Shown piece after piece: positions 33,254-47,400 of a stretch of 64,000 bases of DNA. Each line of letters begins with the position of its first letter. Position 1 is the stretch's first letter. The translations under genes were made by a program, and so were the position numbers. Source of the stretch: Agelas oroides (lineage: Eukaryota; Porifera; Demospongiae; Agelasida; Agelasidae); the NCBI GenBank assembly GCA_949130485.1, contig OX422187.1, positions 4,426,159 through 4,490,158 on the forward strand. Reading direction: 5' to 3'. Under the pieces are notes generated by a model, which worked only from the letters and a program-made list of their open reading frames with translations, was not told the origin of the DNA and did not search any database.

Positions 33254-33613
33254 AGTGCGCTTTTCGGCAACGGATTGTCAGTGTCGACTGGCATGGAATA
33301 TTCTTAGTCAATTAGGTAACTAGTCTCGTGCGCTTCCAACAGCTATGATGACTATGGGCCTTGCTTGATTGAGAAGGTGCTCTCGCAATCCTTTTTATAT
33401 CCCCTGAGCGCTGCCTCCAGGCGCTTTTTCGAAACCATAAATTTCTTTTGGCTTTGATCAGAAGTAGGACTCTTTGTACTACTGTACTGGCGACGGCACG
33501 GAATAAAAAGGCGGATTTCAACCTGGGGACGTCCCTTGTTACCCTAGAATGACGTAACCATTATGTAAGTTGTAAATAGTTTTTGTGATAATGAGTATGC
33601 GGCGCGAACCAAA
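33254..33613. promoter_or_regulatory. Shared divergent promoter of the NFAT-like gene and PPME1
   Basis: 360 bp between opposed start codons. On the minus strand GGGATATAAAAAGG (about 33391-33404) is a good TATA box for the NFAT-like gene, some 140 bp before its ATG. GGGGACGTCCC at 33525-33535 resembles a Rel/kB palindrome, and TGACGTAA near 33550 matches a CRE-type site. Binding is inferred from motif likeness only. A kB-like site next to a Rel-family gene would allow autoregulation. Confidence 0.5.
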
Positions 33614-36600
33614 ATGTCGTCGATGCGAAAGGAGCTTTTTAAGAAGCATCTCCCTCCTCTTCCCCCCGGGTCCTTTCTTCCTCCGAAAAGGTACTCAATT
33701 GAGTTAATTTATTACAGGGTGAGAGTTCTGAGACTGCTATGAAGGGACATAAACAGGAGTTGTTGGTGGTCATTAATTGGAGTTAATGATGTCGTGTGTG
33801 TTTAGGGAAAGGTCTTATTTCTGTGTGTTCTGCAGAGTATGTATGTTGCTGTATGTAAATTTTAAATGATGGATTTCAATTTCTTCTCGTTCCACTTCTA
33901 ATAGTTGTTTCCATATATGTGTTGTATTACTAATTATACCAAGGAAATAGGAATGGTATATACTGTGTTGCTCTGTGTAGGAATAAGAAGCCGGCATTAT
34001 CCTTGTGATTTTTATTTTCAAAATCAGAACGTCACAGTAAATTTTATGCCAAAGCTACAAAGTAATGATGAGTCACAAGTGACTTAGCGGTACGGTGCTG
34101 TGATGTTACAGTGGCCTGTTCCATAGATCTAGCCGAAATTGTGGAACATGTGAAATGTCTTCAAAAGGAGAAAATTGCTGTAAATTTTTTTGCTGTCACC
34201 AATGACTTAACAGTGTGGTGGTGTTACATATTGGGCCTGTTCTAGAACATGTATTTCTAGCCAAGTTGTGAGCAAAAATGTCAACAAGAGAGAGGTGCAC
34301 CATAAGGCATCTTTTCAACGTCTGTATGCATGTGATGGGAACAGCTCCTTCACTTGTGGAAGGTAGTCTGGAACACCACGTAGAGGCCATTCCAAATTAA
34401 TTAGTAGTTATTTCAGCCTACATCCCCACTTAAAACTGTCCATTTCTCAAATTTAGAAATATTAAGTGCCGGCCACTTAGACATGATTTTCTAAATTGGT
34501 GGCAGCCTTGCAAGTGTGTGCATTAGCAGGATGTAACAGAGAGACTAGCCTAGCACCATTTGAACTACCTGAATCCCATGAAATCGGCTTAGGATATAGG
34601 TACACAGGAAATTATTTTGCAATTTAAGGTGGCCGATACTGTTCACTTTGAACTTTGAACTCAGCCAATACGGTACAAGTTATCAAACTTTTTGTAACCA
34701 AAAATAAAGTCATGGCGACTGATTTACATCTAGCTAAGATGGTGGAACTACTCAGGTTTCGTTGTGCTGGGGTGAATTCTGTGTGAGAGAAATTTTATGT
34801 TGATATGTTTCATAGAACACGCCCACCGAGAGAAATTTATGTTGATATATTTCATAGAACACGCCCACCGAGAGAAATTTATGTTGATATATTTCATAGA
34901 ACACGCCCACCGGGATTATCCTGCCACCTTATCTCTGTTCCATCCACATTATATGGTTCTAAGCTAGCAGGAGGTCAACATTACAGCATTGGTATGTTGA
35001 ACCACCATACAAGCAAAAGGAAGCATGCCGACCTAGTACACTGTTGTCATATCACTGTACTCCTTGAAATTTGAGGCTGGTTTTATCATGCAAATTTATT
35101 TGCTGTACGAAAGAACTATGTACATACGATCTTTGGACAAAGAAAGACGGCTGTATGAAGGACAGCTGCACTAAGAGACGGTGCTTTAGAGGAGTTTCTA
35201 CCGACCGTTTGAATAAGGCCAGCCACCTGACTGCATTCTGTGCATGAGGTGGCAGTCCCCAAATCCCGGTCACCCCAGCGCAGCTGATGAGGCCTGGTAT
35301 TGGCTGAAATGTGTCCTGCGCAATGGGTGACTTTACGTAACATCTCGGCCTAATTTTCGGGAGATGTCGTTTGTTGATTATTCATACATTGGAAATCATG
35401 ATTTCTGAACCCATAGTCTCCCTAATCACTGTCCTCCAATGCCATTTTTGCATTTCATACTATACCAGGAATGTTGCATTCTTCACTGTTATTAACATCC
35501 ATCCAAATAACATACAGTAATTGTGTATACCGTAGATCGGGAAAATTTCACCATTAAAATAGTTTTGTTGGTGCGCCGGAGCGTCGAAAACTATATGCAA
35601 AATATGTATACACGCTATATTGTGGAACCGTTGAGCGCTGAAATATTTTTAATGCGAAAATTTAAAACGTGAATTATTTTTACTGTGAAAATTTCCCCAT
35701 CTATGGTATGTATCTTCCGTGCTTTGTTGTACATATATGTGTCCTAAATGCGTATAGCCATACACAAGCTCTCCACACTACTGGATTATTTGCTTCATCT
35801 CCTGTATGGCGCACCGTTCGTAACAGCAAACCTCACCATAATACAAAATGTCATATAAAAATGACAAGACATCAACCATATCTCCCATTTGGTACACGCT
35901 GAAGCACCACAACTCTCACTCTGTGGGTGGGTAGAACAAATGTACACACAACACTTTCAGCTGGCAAAACTGTTGAAGGAAACACTTAAGCTATCACAAG
36001 TACCGCAGATAAACTTTGGGGGGCACCAGTATCCTAACAGGGAGTGTTTTATGGAACTGTAAGTAGGAAAGTTTCCCACTGTGTGCATGTAGTTACCTGG
36101 ACGTGTTGTGCCATCCTGCTACACTATCCAGCAAAAAAGTAAATAACTATTAATAACTAGCTCTAAATGGTTGATAATTGCTTATTTAATATCCTGGGTC
36201 ACTTATAGTCACCCTACCTAACTACCACAAGACACTGCACATAATGATTGTATAGCTATGATTGTTTTGGTCACTGAACATCAAGCTGTATACGATGGTT
36301 GAACTAGGTTTGGTGTGATTGTTTTGGTCACTGAACATCAAGCTGTATACGATGGTTGAACTAGGTTTGGTGTGATTGTATTGGTCACTGAACATCAAGC
36401 TGTATACGATGGTTGAACTAGGTTTGGTGTGATTGTTTTGGTCACTGAACATCAAGCTGTATACGATGGTTGAACTAGGTTTGGTGTGATTGTATTGGTC
36501 ACTGAACATCAAGCTGTATACGATGGTTGAACTAGGTTTGGTGTGATTGTATTGGTCACAGAACATCAAGCTGTATACGATGGTTGAACTAGGTTTGGTG

Positions 36601-39600
36601 TGATTGTATTGGTCACTGAACATCAAGCTGTATACGATGGTTGAACTAGGTTTGGTGTGATTGTATTGGTCACAGAACATCAAGCTGTATACGATGGTTG
36701 AACTAGGTTTGGTGTGATTGTATTGGTCACAGAACATCAAGCTGTATACGATGGTTGAACTAGGTTTGGTGTGATTGTATTGGTCACTGAACATCAAGCT
36801 GTATACGATGGTTGAACTAGGTTTGGTGTGATTGTATTGGTCACAGAACATCAAGCTGTATACGATGGTTGAACTAGGTTTGGTGTGATTGTATTGGTCA
36901 CTGAACATCAAGCTGTATACGATGGTTGAACTAGGTTTGGTGTGATTGTATTGGTCACAGAACATCAAGCTGTATACGATGGTTGAACTAGGTTTGGTGT
37001 GATTGTATTGGTCACAGAACATCAAGCTGTATACGATGGTTGAACTAGGTTTGGTGTGATTGTATTGGTCACTGAACATCAAGCTGTATACGATGGTTGA
37101 ACTAGGTTTGGTGTGATTGTATTGGTCACAGAACATCAAGCTGTATACGATGGTTGAACTAGGTTTGGTGTGATTGTATTGGTCACTGAACATCAAGCTG
37201 TATACGATGGTTGAACTAGGTTTGGTGTGATTGTATTGGTCACTGAACATCAAGCTGTATACGATGGTTGAACTAGGTTTGGTGTGATTGTATTGGTCAC
37301 AGAACATCAAGCTGTATACGATGGTTGAACTAGGTTTGGTGTGATTGTATTGGTCACTGAACATCAAGCTGTATACGATGGTTGAACTAGGTTTGGTGTG
37401 ATTGTATTGGTCACTGAACATCAAGCTGTATACGATGGTTGAACTAGGTTTGGTGTGATTGTATTGGTCACAGAACATCAAGCTGTATACGATGGTTGAA
37501 CTAGGTTTGGTGTGATTGTATTGGTCACTGAACATCAAGCTGTATACGATGGTTGAACTAGGTTTGGTGTGATTGTTTTGGTCACAGAACATCAAGCTGT
37601 ATACGATGGTTGAACTAGGTTTGGTGTGATTGTATTGGTCACAGAACATCAAGCTGTATACGATGGTTGAACTAGGTTTGGTGTGATTGTATTGGTCACT
37701 GAACATCAAGCTGTATACGATGGTTGAACTAGGTTTGGTGTGATTGTATTGGTCACTGAACATCAAGCTGTATACGATGGTTGAACTAGGTTTGGTGTGA
37801 TTGTATTGGTCACAGAACATCAAGCTGTATACGATGGTTGAACTAGGTTTGGTGTGATTGTATTGGTCACTGAACATCAAGCTGTATACGATGGTTGAAC
37901 TAGGTTTGGTGTGATTGTTTTGGTCACAGAACATCAAGCTGTATATGATGGTTGAACTAGGTTTGGTGTGATTGTTTTGGTCACTGAACATCAAGCTGTA
38001 TACGATGGTTGAACTAGGTTTGGTGTGATTGTATTGGTCACAGAACATCAAGCTGTATACGATGGTTGAACTAGGTTTGGTGTGATTCTGCTCCTGAGGC
38101 TTATCCAGCGAGGCTTATCCAGCGAGGATAATAAATAACTAGCCCTAAATGATCGATAACTGTTTGCTTAATTTCCTGAATATCTTATTGGAGTGAATTA
38201 GCTTAATGAAACACTTCCCGTGATGAATGTAGCTGTAATTGTTTTTGTCAGCGGCGAGTGTCAAAGTGTGTGTACTGGAGTGTTTTTGAAGGGAAAGCTT
38301 TGAAACAGCCACTTCTGAAGACTCTCATGGCAGCAGTCACTGGAATGGTCAGTAGTTGAGCTTCTGTTGGACCTAGATATTGCCACATGCGTCCTGGCGA
38401 GGATACAAGTGTTTACTCATGGGGTGTGGAAAACTTCACCAGTGTTCCAGTGCTATTGTGCGCACCTTGTCACTAGGGAAGGAACCCCAACCCTTAACCA
38501 GACGTGTTTAGTATACAACTGTTGTGTTGGTTGAAGGGGATACGCATGTGTTGGTTGAAGGGGATACGCATGTGTTGGTTGAGTGTGCACACTTCCTCTG
38601 CATGTTTATATACTGATTGTGATAGCTTATCAACTGGAAATGGGACATAGAATATTAAATACTAATACTTCATCTAAATACCTACATAAACATCCTTTTT
38701 TTGCATGGTGAGCAGCACTGGGCTGTTTTGAGTTCAACAATGCTTGTAGAGGGGTAACGTACCTACACATGCAACTACAGTTGTGTATGAACAATCAACG
38801 AACCACATCTCCCTTAAAAAAATGGGCCTAGTCATTATTATCATGCCACAGTAGGCACAGAGTATAATATGTATAATGAAACCAACAAGAAATATCTCAA
38901 ACGGTAGAGGCAAAAAAGGCAATATAGTCCAGTTCCTCCATGGAAAACCCGTCAATCAGACCTCCACATAGTCGAATTTCACGTATAAGATACACCAATG
39001 CCATCTCTTCCTCAGAGTAAAACCTACAATACTTAGGCCCAAACAAACTGTTAAATCCAACGGAAGTGTCACACTTTGCTGCAGCTTCAGAAAAGACTGT
39101 ATACAAAGTCTATGCCTCATTGAAGCTCAATCTTTTCAAGCATGTATTTGTTCAAGTTGTATGTGTTTGAAGGTGTGGTTTCTGTTACCGAAATGTACAA
39201 TTTTTTTATACTGTTGCCACTGTTGATTTCGGCATCTTTTTGAACGCCTTTTGAACACCTTTTTCCGTGAGGTTATTTTGCGTGTGAGAAACTTAGTTTG
39301 TTTAGTTTCTGTATTTCACCGTAGACAGTCCTGTAGTTTGTGGGAAGGTCTACCAACAGGAAACTGTTGTTAGTGCTAACAGTCACTTGTGTTGTCATGG
39401 AGTATGCAATGTTTGGATCGAAAAGATATCAGCATTTCTACATTGGTGGAATGCTAAATGAAAACAGTTGCACCCTAGTTACGAGACCATTTAGGTATTT
39501 GGTCAGTTAGGAGACCCTTGAGGTGGCTCATACCCCAAATGTTTTCTCTGGTTTGGTAATCAGCTTTTAATGTGTCGAATCTCTTCACACTGATCTCATT

Positions 39601-41410
39601 ATCTCAACTTGGCTCTCCTCACAGTCAAGGGACTTCTCGTCTAGACTAGTCTGTATGTTGGTTAGACAAGGTCGTAGTAACTACCTGTTGTGGTGTGTAC
39701 ACCGAGGGGATTTCCCAGTAGTCTGGGTAGCTGTGCTTCACTATAGTAGTGCTGCACTATAGTAGTGCTAATGAGACTTTGATCTCAGCTTGACACAAGT
39801 TACACAAATTTGTACTTCACCCACAAGTGAAGCAGCTGAATATTTATGCACTGCTCCAAGCAATCACAATTTGTACTTCATCCACAAGTGAAGTTAGTTG
39901 GTCAGCTAAATATGCACTGACCCAGTTTGACACAAGTACCACAATTTGTACTGTGCTTTCATCTACAAGTGAAGTTAATTGATCAGCCAAATGTTAATAG
40001 CATAATTAGGCATATTGTACATACAGCCATGGATTTCTCCCTCTGATGTAAATACACTGAGTGGAGGTTCTTTACTTGCATGGCAAGATGTCGGTACTTT
40101 GGCACTTCTCAAGGACACACTGTAGATGAACTGAGGGAGATATCCCATCATGAGGGTATGTATATTATGGTATATATACATATGTCAGAGGCTACACAAT
40201 GTGCGTAATGTTTTGAGGGGTGGCCTTGTTCGTATTCAGACTGCCTAGTAGGCGGGCTATGAGCATTGAGCTTGAAGTGTACATTGACCTTTCAGGCAAC
40301 CTCTAAGGCATTGTGCAACAGATGCACCTAGTGACGTTACTGAAACGTATCCTGTGCAGGCCGTGACTTTACAAAACATTTAGACCTGCCTTCTTACAGT
40401 GAAATGTGGCCAATTGATTGTTCCTGTATTATGTGGCTGCACTGTAGCAGTGAATGAGGGATCTTTTCAGGCTATTATGCATGAAAAGATTGTGCACGCT
40501 GTTTCTGTCACATTCCATGCTGAAGTTAAGTTTCAGGTTGTACACTCAGCCGGCACTTTGCTGAATGAAGAGATCTTGACTGCACGCTTGTCTTCCTTCT
40601 GTGGTGTGTGTGTGTGTGTGACCAATGGTATAACTTTAGAGTGGGATGACCATTAACACAGACTTTCTGAATGCTTTACACATATATATACAGCCATGTT
40701 CTCCTGTCCATAAATAACTGTGTTTCTCATGCTTAGCCTAGTGGGGCCTGTGAGAATTCATGCATGTATATGAGCCTGTCTAACAAACCAAATCTGACTC
40801 TAGTCTAATTTCCAGACTTCATCCGGTGTGTATGTGTATGTTGCTTTACATGTGCAGGAAAATTATGATACTGAAAGCAATCTGTGCTAGAGTTGTTTTT
40901 CTTCTTTTATCTGAGACTGACTTTTAATGCAATGGCTGAGAGAAAGACAGTCTATTAAGTGGATAAGAGTAAAGTGTGAAGTTGGCAACTGCTGGGGTTT
41001 GAACCCAGGGTCCATTGGTGGCAAAATTAAAACACTTGAAGAAAGGGTGTGATATTTTTGTCTGCGACAATCGGTGCTACAGTGTCACAATGGTGCTATC
41101 TTCATGATAGGAGAGTTGTGTGTGTAGACAATTTAATCCAGAGTTGGTAAACTTGCTTTGTGTTTTTATCAATGTCTGGTCTTGTGAGGAGGCAGTTTTG
41201 AAAAATAAAACTTTGATGCATTAAACTGTGCCGAGACTCATGATATTGTTACCTTTGTGTGTGACGCTGTGTGTGTTGTGATACAGTGTGTTGTAGGGAA
41301 GGTTTGGTGTCGTAGGAAAAGGCTGATAAAGTTTTTGGGAGGAGGGAAAACGCCTCCTTGTCAGTCAGTTGTGTGCGTGGTTCCACTCAAGGGAGTGATA
41401 CACACACACA

Positions 41411-41456
<46 letters not shown>

Positions 41457-44400
41457 AACACATGCACACACACACACACACACACGCACACAAACACATG
41501 CACACACACACACACACACGCACACACACACACACGCATACAAACACACGCGCACACATACACACGCGCACACACACACACATTAAACTGATAGTGCACT
41601 TTTATTAATGACCAATCCAATTAAGCTTACTAGTCGTGGCCCACACCCTGACAAATCTCCATTAAACTGTTCCTGCATTATATACATATAACAATGTGTG
41701 TGTGCTATGCATACTTATGAGTCAATCTAGAGTTAGGTATTTTGTTGATAATTGCCTCCTAAAGCACCTCTGCTAAACTGTCTCTATAGAACTCTCTAGA
41801 GTACAGCAGTGAGTATACAGTCTAACTAAACAAACAGTGCATAGTTCAACCATGCAGGATGGTCTACCATAATAATTTCATTCATTACGGGGTTTCACTC
41901 AAACAGAAAGCTATGTACTTTAAATTTTTTGTCCACAGCATTAGTAGAGACAACGTTTTCATGTACACTATTGGTTACAGCTCTGTGAACTATTATCTAT
42001 TACTAGCGAATATTTTTATTGTGTGGTATTTGACCTGGGAGTCAGCTAGTTTCCCAGCTGGATTGAACCAGTGTCCGTTGTCTCTCACGTGGGCCATCCT
42101 AGATGATGCCAAGGGTTTAATGACCCTCCGATAATTGATGATTGATGATTGATGATGTGGATACAACGTATATAACTAGGCCGCCCACCTCAAACTTTGC
42201 TGCTCTCTGGGCATCATTTAGTTTACTCAATAACAATCACTAGATCTGGGACTGTTTATGTTTACAGCAGCTGGCAAGCAATGGGATTCTTATTTTGTAA
42301 AACTGGCTGTAGCAGTTCCATTTGCATATGCCTGATGAAGCATTGCAAATAAGAGTTTGCAAATAAAGTTTTGCCATGTGCTGTCAACAGCTCAGATCTT
42401 GAGTTGAAGGCTTACTTTTGAGGAGTCTATACCCATTGGGGTGGCAAGCCATGTTGATCTGTACTGCCTGTTTGTGTACTGATTGTCTAGTCCATCCGTC
42501 TTTTCAGCCAAAGACACTGCAAGTCTGTTTCAATGGCACCATCTGTGACACCAGTTAAAAATCGTTGATTGTACAAACTTCATACTTTGCCTGAAGAAGA
42601 TCACTCAGGATCGAAATGTCATGTTGATATGAATGTACTATTCCCACACAATGGTGCTGGCTGCCCGTAGTGGTACTGTATCTGTAGTGTTGTCATAACC
42701 GTGTGACATTGTGGGCAGTAGCTGGGCTTCCTGCTGTCCATTCTCCTGAGGGGTGGAGCGCTGGAACTGTAACTACAAACCACAGGGGAATCTACCACTG
42801 GTGACTGTTGGCACATCAATAACTGAAGATGTGGGGTCACTACTCATGTGCTATACCTTGTATGCGTTCCAGTGGCAAATATTAATATAAACTGGCCCAA
42901 TAATTAAATTGATAATGAATGCGTTATTAGAGTTATTATAGCCCCTGAAAGTTTTGTATATTTACAGCAGATGTCTGATTGTGTTGATAATACTACACTG
43001 TGTGCTGTTGTAGCACCCTACTGTATTGCTCAAGACGCAGCAACAAACTTAAAATTGACACAAATTGAAGGACTGATTGTCACAATTAGTGAGCCGTACC
43101 TTGCTGGGTTCAAGCTTAAAAGTGGGCCTAGATGTTTTAATAGAGCATGCATGCACGCTCCTATGTAGTTTCAAGTAATATAAGACTGCTAAGAACCCCC
43201 CAGTATACTGCCCAGTACACTGCTAAGAACTCCCAGTACACTGCTAAGAACCCCCAGTACGCTGCTAAGAACCCCCAGTACGCTGCTAAGAACCCCCAGT
43301 ATACTGTTACAACAGTCAAAAACGTCTCAAAAGAGTAAGTTCTTTAGTTCCTAAGAGGGCAATTGTTTGCTCGATTCTGTTCACTCCTAGCTCAAAAAAT
43401 AAAGTCGGAACCAAAAGTTTTATTTTGCATATTATGTCTCAGTGTAACCTAAACAAGTTCAGCCACTAGCGTCGCAAAAGAATCTGAAAGAGGCGCTGGT
43501 AGCAGATATTTGTTTTAAAGAATTCGCTGGAATGTTACACATGGTAATGTGATCCCCCACTCCTTCCATCCCCCCCCCCCATGGAGCCCTACACAGCACC
43601 CTAACATAATCAAGAGGAGATGTTGAGGCTCACCAGTGATTCTTTACTATGCACCATGAGACAACTCCCTAGCAGGATATAACCACTTTCCTGACAATTT
43701 TAAGAAGCTTACGTAGGTTAGCGAAAGCACTCTGCAGATCACACTCCTTAGAACGTTAAGTACACTGAGACGTAGCAATAGTGTTGATGGTTGTGAATGT
43801 TGTGATGAACTAGAGTACATTTTGACAATGGTAGTAAGTTGTATTAATCCTTCATGTTTAGTATTCCATGTATATCTTGTCTTCTGCACATGTTTCCTTG
43901 TGGCACATTTCTTATGATAAAATAATTGGTTCCGACTTTATTTTTTGAGTTAGAAGAGAACTGAATCGAGCAAACGATTCCTCTCTTCTGAACTAAGGAA
44001 TGCTCTTCTGAGATGTCCTTATCTATTGTAGCATACTGGGGCTTCATGATTGTACTACTCGAGTCTGACTTTGTGGTGACTTGTTGACCTAGCTAGCAGA
44101 ACTCAGTGTGCTGGTTTTTGATTTCATCTTCAGATTCAAGCTGGTTTCCTTGTACGATGTGTGGGTAGCTTGTTGTCTAATCAATTTACGTATTATGACA
44201 GGTGGGTTCTTGATGGCCTAACTGAAACACACTGCTTCACTGGAGGTGGGTATTTGATAGTTGGTTTCCGTGAACAGTGGAGTTACTTTGTGGCTGTGGT
44301 TTCCTTAATGAAAATATCACTCCACTCAGTGATGTACACTAGCAGCCATCACTTGCCCTGTACTTGATATGCAGTGTGTACTTTGGCAGCTGTAGAGCGG

Positions 44401-47400
44401 CTGAAAACAATTTCTACCACCCACTATAAGATATCAGATAGTATTCCCAAAAGCCGGCAGAGTTCTGTATCCTAGTGCCATTTGATTCTTATTGGTAGCT
44501 GTACATCTGCATACATGTAGTATTATATTAGCTGTGTAGCATTATGTACACCTACGTCGTTGTACTATGGTATTAGCATTGGAAAGTTCACCACAAGTAC
44601 TGTAACATATGCTGGCTGTCTTTCTTTTCACTCCTGGGTTGTCAGCATGTATATATACGTACATCTGAGTGGGTGAATATATACCAAGACATCGACTAAG
44701 CTTGTTGTACGTATCTAGCCTAAGGGCAAGCAGGGTTATATTGCGGTCATTAACAACATACGATAGCTTTATTAGCAAGGTTATCAGATTGTCGGCATGC
44801 AATGTTTCGACTGTTACCTTGCAGTCTTCACCGCACTGTCACGCACTGTTGTGGTTGGATTGCAGGAAGCTCCTGAATACGTTGTTAGCATCCGCTGGTA
44901 CCTCCCCTGCACCCCCATTTAGCCATATGTGTTTTCTCGAAACATCCAAGGATGTCTGAACCGGGCAGCCATACACAGTTAGATATATACCATATCCCTT
45001 TCTTCTGAATGTTGGTATTTCCTGATCCCTATAAGTGGGCCTCCTTCTTAGTCTGGTGCTCCAATTTGGCTAGTCTTGTGCAGCCAATGTCGCTTTTAAT
45101 AAATACTATGACATGCTTGCATCCTGTGATATGCTGGTGTATGTATCAAGTGCCACATGCCACTGCTGATGCCTTTAATGGGTTATTTGTTTTCAATAGT
45201 TTCTTTGAAGTTGCATACCCCCTGTCTGTGGTCTGGGCAAGGAATATTGAAATACGAGACTTTTGGAATTTAGTCTGAAGCAAATTTGATTACTGTCTTG
45301 GACTTTGGTGTTGGCTGACGCTAGCTAGTGTACTTAATGGGGTATTCTCTTACTGGTATCATTGTATGGGGATGCACCAGTTCACCTGAGGACAGAGGAC
45401 GTGAGGTAACAGTATGTGTAAACCTGAGTGCCTTGAACTTTTTGATTGTCCTGCTTGTTGGCTCGGATCTGTTACGTTATGTCTTCTTATATCAGTTGTA
45501 TGATTATTGTTTTATTAACAGTGCCGGGTCAATGGGGGCGCAGTAGCAGTATATTTACCTGTTAGCTATGAGCAAGTCTGCTCAGAGGGAAGCTGTTGCT
45601 ACATGTATTAGATCTTTTGTCTGTAAATATCATGTGCAAAAGAAGATCAATAGTATGTGCATGGTCTTTGTTGACAGATTCTCAATTAAGAGAGGAGAAT
45701 AACCTGTTACCATGGTGATGGCTACCGTATATTATGCAACGTGTGCAAATCTGCAAACAAAATGTGTTACAGTCCTGAAATGGTTTGGGTCCACTGGCTC
45801 TCCGTTACCATGGCAACCCATTGCCACACCCCCTCATTGTCTCCGTCCATTTCACTTTGTATTAAAGTTTTGTTTGGTAAGAAACGGACATAGATACTAA
45901 AACGCTAATGTAGTACCGTAGGACAGGAATTTTTTGCGAATATGAAATTTTCGGTTGGACTCATACCACGAAAATATTATTCGTGAAATAATCATTGCAA
46001 CACTGTGCGCGTGCGTGCACACCAGCCACGTGGCCAGCGTCCGTGAAAATTTATTCTGCGAATTATTTTGCTAATACATTGCAGTGGTAGCCTCGTTCCC
46101 AGGCCCCGCCCAGCTTTCCGTCGCTTGCAGTACGGAAAAGCGGTAGAGGGCCTGGGATAATTTATCACGTGAGTGACGTAGGATAGAGAGAAGGGTAGAG
46201 AGGACTTAATTGAGCGTAGGCAGATCGTCGATGTGCCCACACATGTAGTTGATCGATAATCAACAGTACATGTAGCTGTGTTTTAGTAGGAGCCCGTTCT
46301 GGCAGTTTTTTCGAACACTAAGCGCAGAGAAAACTTGAGCAAAGCCTAGGAAAGGGCTGCCTTGGTGTTTAATAGCGCCTTGAAAGCTATTCTCCAGGGT
46401 GTACAGCGGTCAGTTTGCCAGGTAAGCGAGTAGGTTAGCATGATTTTCGAATGTACGGGTCTGTGTACGCTCACCATAGCTTTCTGTACTGCTAGGCAAT
46501 GTAGCATAATGCCATCTAGTCCCATTCTGTCGGCCATAAAGCTATCGCAACTGTATTCTGTCCATACAGCATGGGCGAGTTCATTCATTCGCCCACCTGT
46601 AATTAAGTTCTCTCTACCTATGATGTTTCTCACGTGATAAATTTTACCAGGCTCTCCCCTTTCCTTTCGATTTTTCGTTCGCGCGCGGGGAGAGCCTGGG
46701 AACGAGGCTATTGCAGTGGTGCATCTGTGAATATTTTTGACCGCAAAAATTTCTTGTCCTAGTACGGTATAATACATGTGTAACTATGCATCCTTGCATG
46801 GCTTCAGACAACTCCATGTACATATCTTTGGCTTTCCCGAGAAATGTCCAGTATGTTAATCCTCACAACCAAGTCATGTGAATGTACCACAGAGATGTTG
46901 ATTACCAGTACATACTTAATATGCAATTTGTATTTACATACTTATGCAATTTATATTTGCGAACATGGTGGGACAGGTGTTCTGAGGCTCTTAGCAACCA
47001 AGCCCTCTGTCTCCTAATTTCCAGCTGAGTTCACTGCTAGGAAATCATGTTAGCTTTCCCATCTTTGATCATAATGTTCCCCAAGGCCAAGGGTTTTTTT
47101 GCGGAAATTATGTCCATATTTGGCCCTCAGCAAGCAAACACGTGATAGCAGGTTTAAGGAATGTTTCACGCCAACACACACAGTAGAAGCTGAGGTGATC
47201 TAGCAGGGGAACTAGGAGACAGTGTGTGTTTGGTTGCTAAGGATTTATGTAATGTGTCAGATCTGATGCTGAGATGAGATAAGACTACTAATGGATATGG
47301 TAACCTTAGGAATGCATGGAATGTGAACTGTTGAAATTGCCTATTGTGTGTGTGGGTAGAAGTTGGTATGTCTGTTCTTTGTATGCAGTGAAACCCTCTT

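Noticed and set aside
36222..38051. 609-aa open frame of 19-residue repeats on the minus strand
   Set aside because: It is a 57-bp satellite read in phase; no signal peptide, splice signals or unique flanking domain, and variation is by DNA unit.
38897..39106. Non-repetitive 69-aa minus-strand frame with FYSEEEMALVYLIREIRLCGG
   Set aside because: It reads like possible coding sequence, but I recognise no domain, find no supporting exons and it lies in a PPME1 intron; a degraded element remnant is possible.
40990..41030. GGGGTTTGAACCC resembling a tRNA B box
   Set aside because: No cloverleaf or A box at a suitable distance; at most a decayed tRNA-derived repeat.
41257..41620. His/Thr- and Cys/Val-rich frames
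   Set aside because: (CA)n microsatellite read in different frames.
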